Shown: positions 5,529 to 5,889 of the stretch, piece after piece | Layout: each line of letters opens with the position of its first letter | Numbering within the stretch: position 1 is the stretch's first letter | From: Anaerolineae bacterium | GTDB taxonomy: Bacteria > Chloroflexota > Anaerolineae > E26-bin7 | Length of the DNA: 5,889 bases | NCBI GenBank assembly: GCA_029933115.1 | Contig: JAOZOT010000238.1 | Coordinates: forward strand, 1-5,889 | Direction of reading: 5' to 3' | Translations under genes and position numbers: made by a program | Notes under the pieces: model-generated | Database searches by the model: none | Told to the model about the DNA's origin: nothing | The model's input: only the letters and a program-made list of their open reading frames with translations

Positions 5529-5889
5529 TTGCCTTTCACCATGAATTCGCCCAACACGATTTTGTCATCGGGGGGCAGGATGCCATCTTGCCTTACACTC
5601 AGCCTCTCGCCTGTTTCGGCTTTGTACAATCCCACCGCTATCCGGTAGGGGCCGGGCGGGGCTTCTGGAGAGATGGTCAGGTCGTATTGATCGCGCACGA
5701 TCTCGCCCGTCTCCCATCGGCTCGTAGGGTAGAAGCCATCCACGGGTTGGTTATCCTTCTGCCCCCAGATGTTCTGCTTCTCGTCAATGAGGTGAGTGAA
5801 AACAGTGTAATTCTCGTCCATCTCCGCCAGGGCCTGCCAGAAGAGGGTCAGGTGCAGGTCGTCACCGGGTCGAAAGTCGCCCTCGAGGC
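5525..5889 (-). CDS. Partial gene: C-terminal beta-sandwich module of a probable second GT39-like protein
   Basis: Only the last 120 codons and the stop are in the window. The frame is open to the edge, so the first visible in-frame ATG (5821) is not the start. The residues begin LEGDFRPGDDLHLTLFWQAL and continue through YTVFTHL, WGQKDNQPVDGFYPT, GEIVRDQYDL, PPGPYRIAVGLY and AETGERL. This is the same module as residues 793-910 of the downstream glycosyltransferase, with roughly two thirds of aligned residues identical by eye. By analogy the full protein is probably another membrane glycosyltransferase or a surface glycan protein, but its catalytic part is not visible. Its TGA overlaps the GTG of the next gene, so the two are probably translationally coupled. 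No membrane segment is present in the visible part. Confidence 0.85.
   Translation of the reverse strand, partial: LEGDFRPGDDLHLTLFWQALAEMDENYTVFTHLIDEKQNIWGQKDNQPVDGFYPTSRWETGEIVRDQYDLTISPEAPPGPYRIAVGLYKAETGERLSVRQDGILPPDDKIVLGEFMVKGK

Noticed and set aside
1..5889. CRISPR array, tRNA, rRNA or insertion sequence with a transposase
   Set aside because: No regularly spaced direct repeats, cloverleaf-like sequence, rRNA signature or transposase motif was seen on either strand, and nearly all bases are accounted for by the five genes.

Overview
The window is a compact, single-direction gene cluster. All five genes lie on the minus strand, so transcription runs from base 5889 toward base 1. Moderately high GC, GTG starts, and a GT39-like membrane glycosyltransferase carrying C-terminal beta-sandwich modules (motifs such as WGQKD, YPT..W, PPG.Y) suggest a Chloroflexota (Anaerolineae-like) bacterium. 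That assignment is an inference from family style, not a database result.

In order of transcription: (1) the last 120 codons of a gene whose start is outside the window and whose product ends in a beta-sandwich module (5525-5889); (2) a 910-residue multi-spanning glycosyltransferase of the PMT/GT39 type with two similar C-terminal modules (2796-5528); (3) a DUF362 protein with a C-terminal hydrophobic helix (1720-2799); (4) an FAD-dependent amine-oxidase/protoporphyrinogen-oxidase-like flavoprotein (373-1713); (5) a small GYD-domain protein (52-348). The first two junctions are 4-base GTGA stop/start overlaps, the third gap is 6 bases and the fourth 24 bases. This is what an operon with translational coupling looks like. 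No promoter is visible, and it should lie beyond base 5889. A plausible joint role is building or modifying a lipid-linked or surface glycan: the GT39-like protein would transfer sugars from a polyprenyl carrier outside the membrane, and the flavoprotein and DUF362 protein would act as redox partners. The pathway is not determined by the sequence.

The most interesting feature is a set of small palindromic repeats that look like mobile REP/MITE-type elements and lie inside the glycosyltransferase reading frame rather than between genes. One (5422-5501) encodes a low-complexity Pro/Gly/Ser N-terminal tail. One (4377-4419) has 17-bp arms and lies in a loop between membrane helices. A weaker candidate (4109-4140) lies in the next cytoplasmic loop. 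None of the three breaks the frame, and all three map to predicted cytoplasmic segments. A further short palindrome lies just downstream of the last gene (11-24). The second notable feature is that the last module of the glycosyltransferase resembles the end of the upstream gene more closely than it resembles its own neighbouring module.
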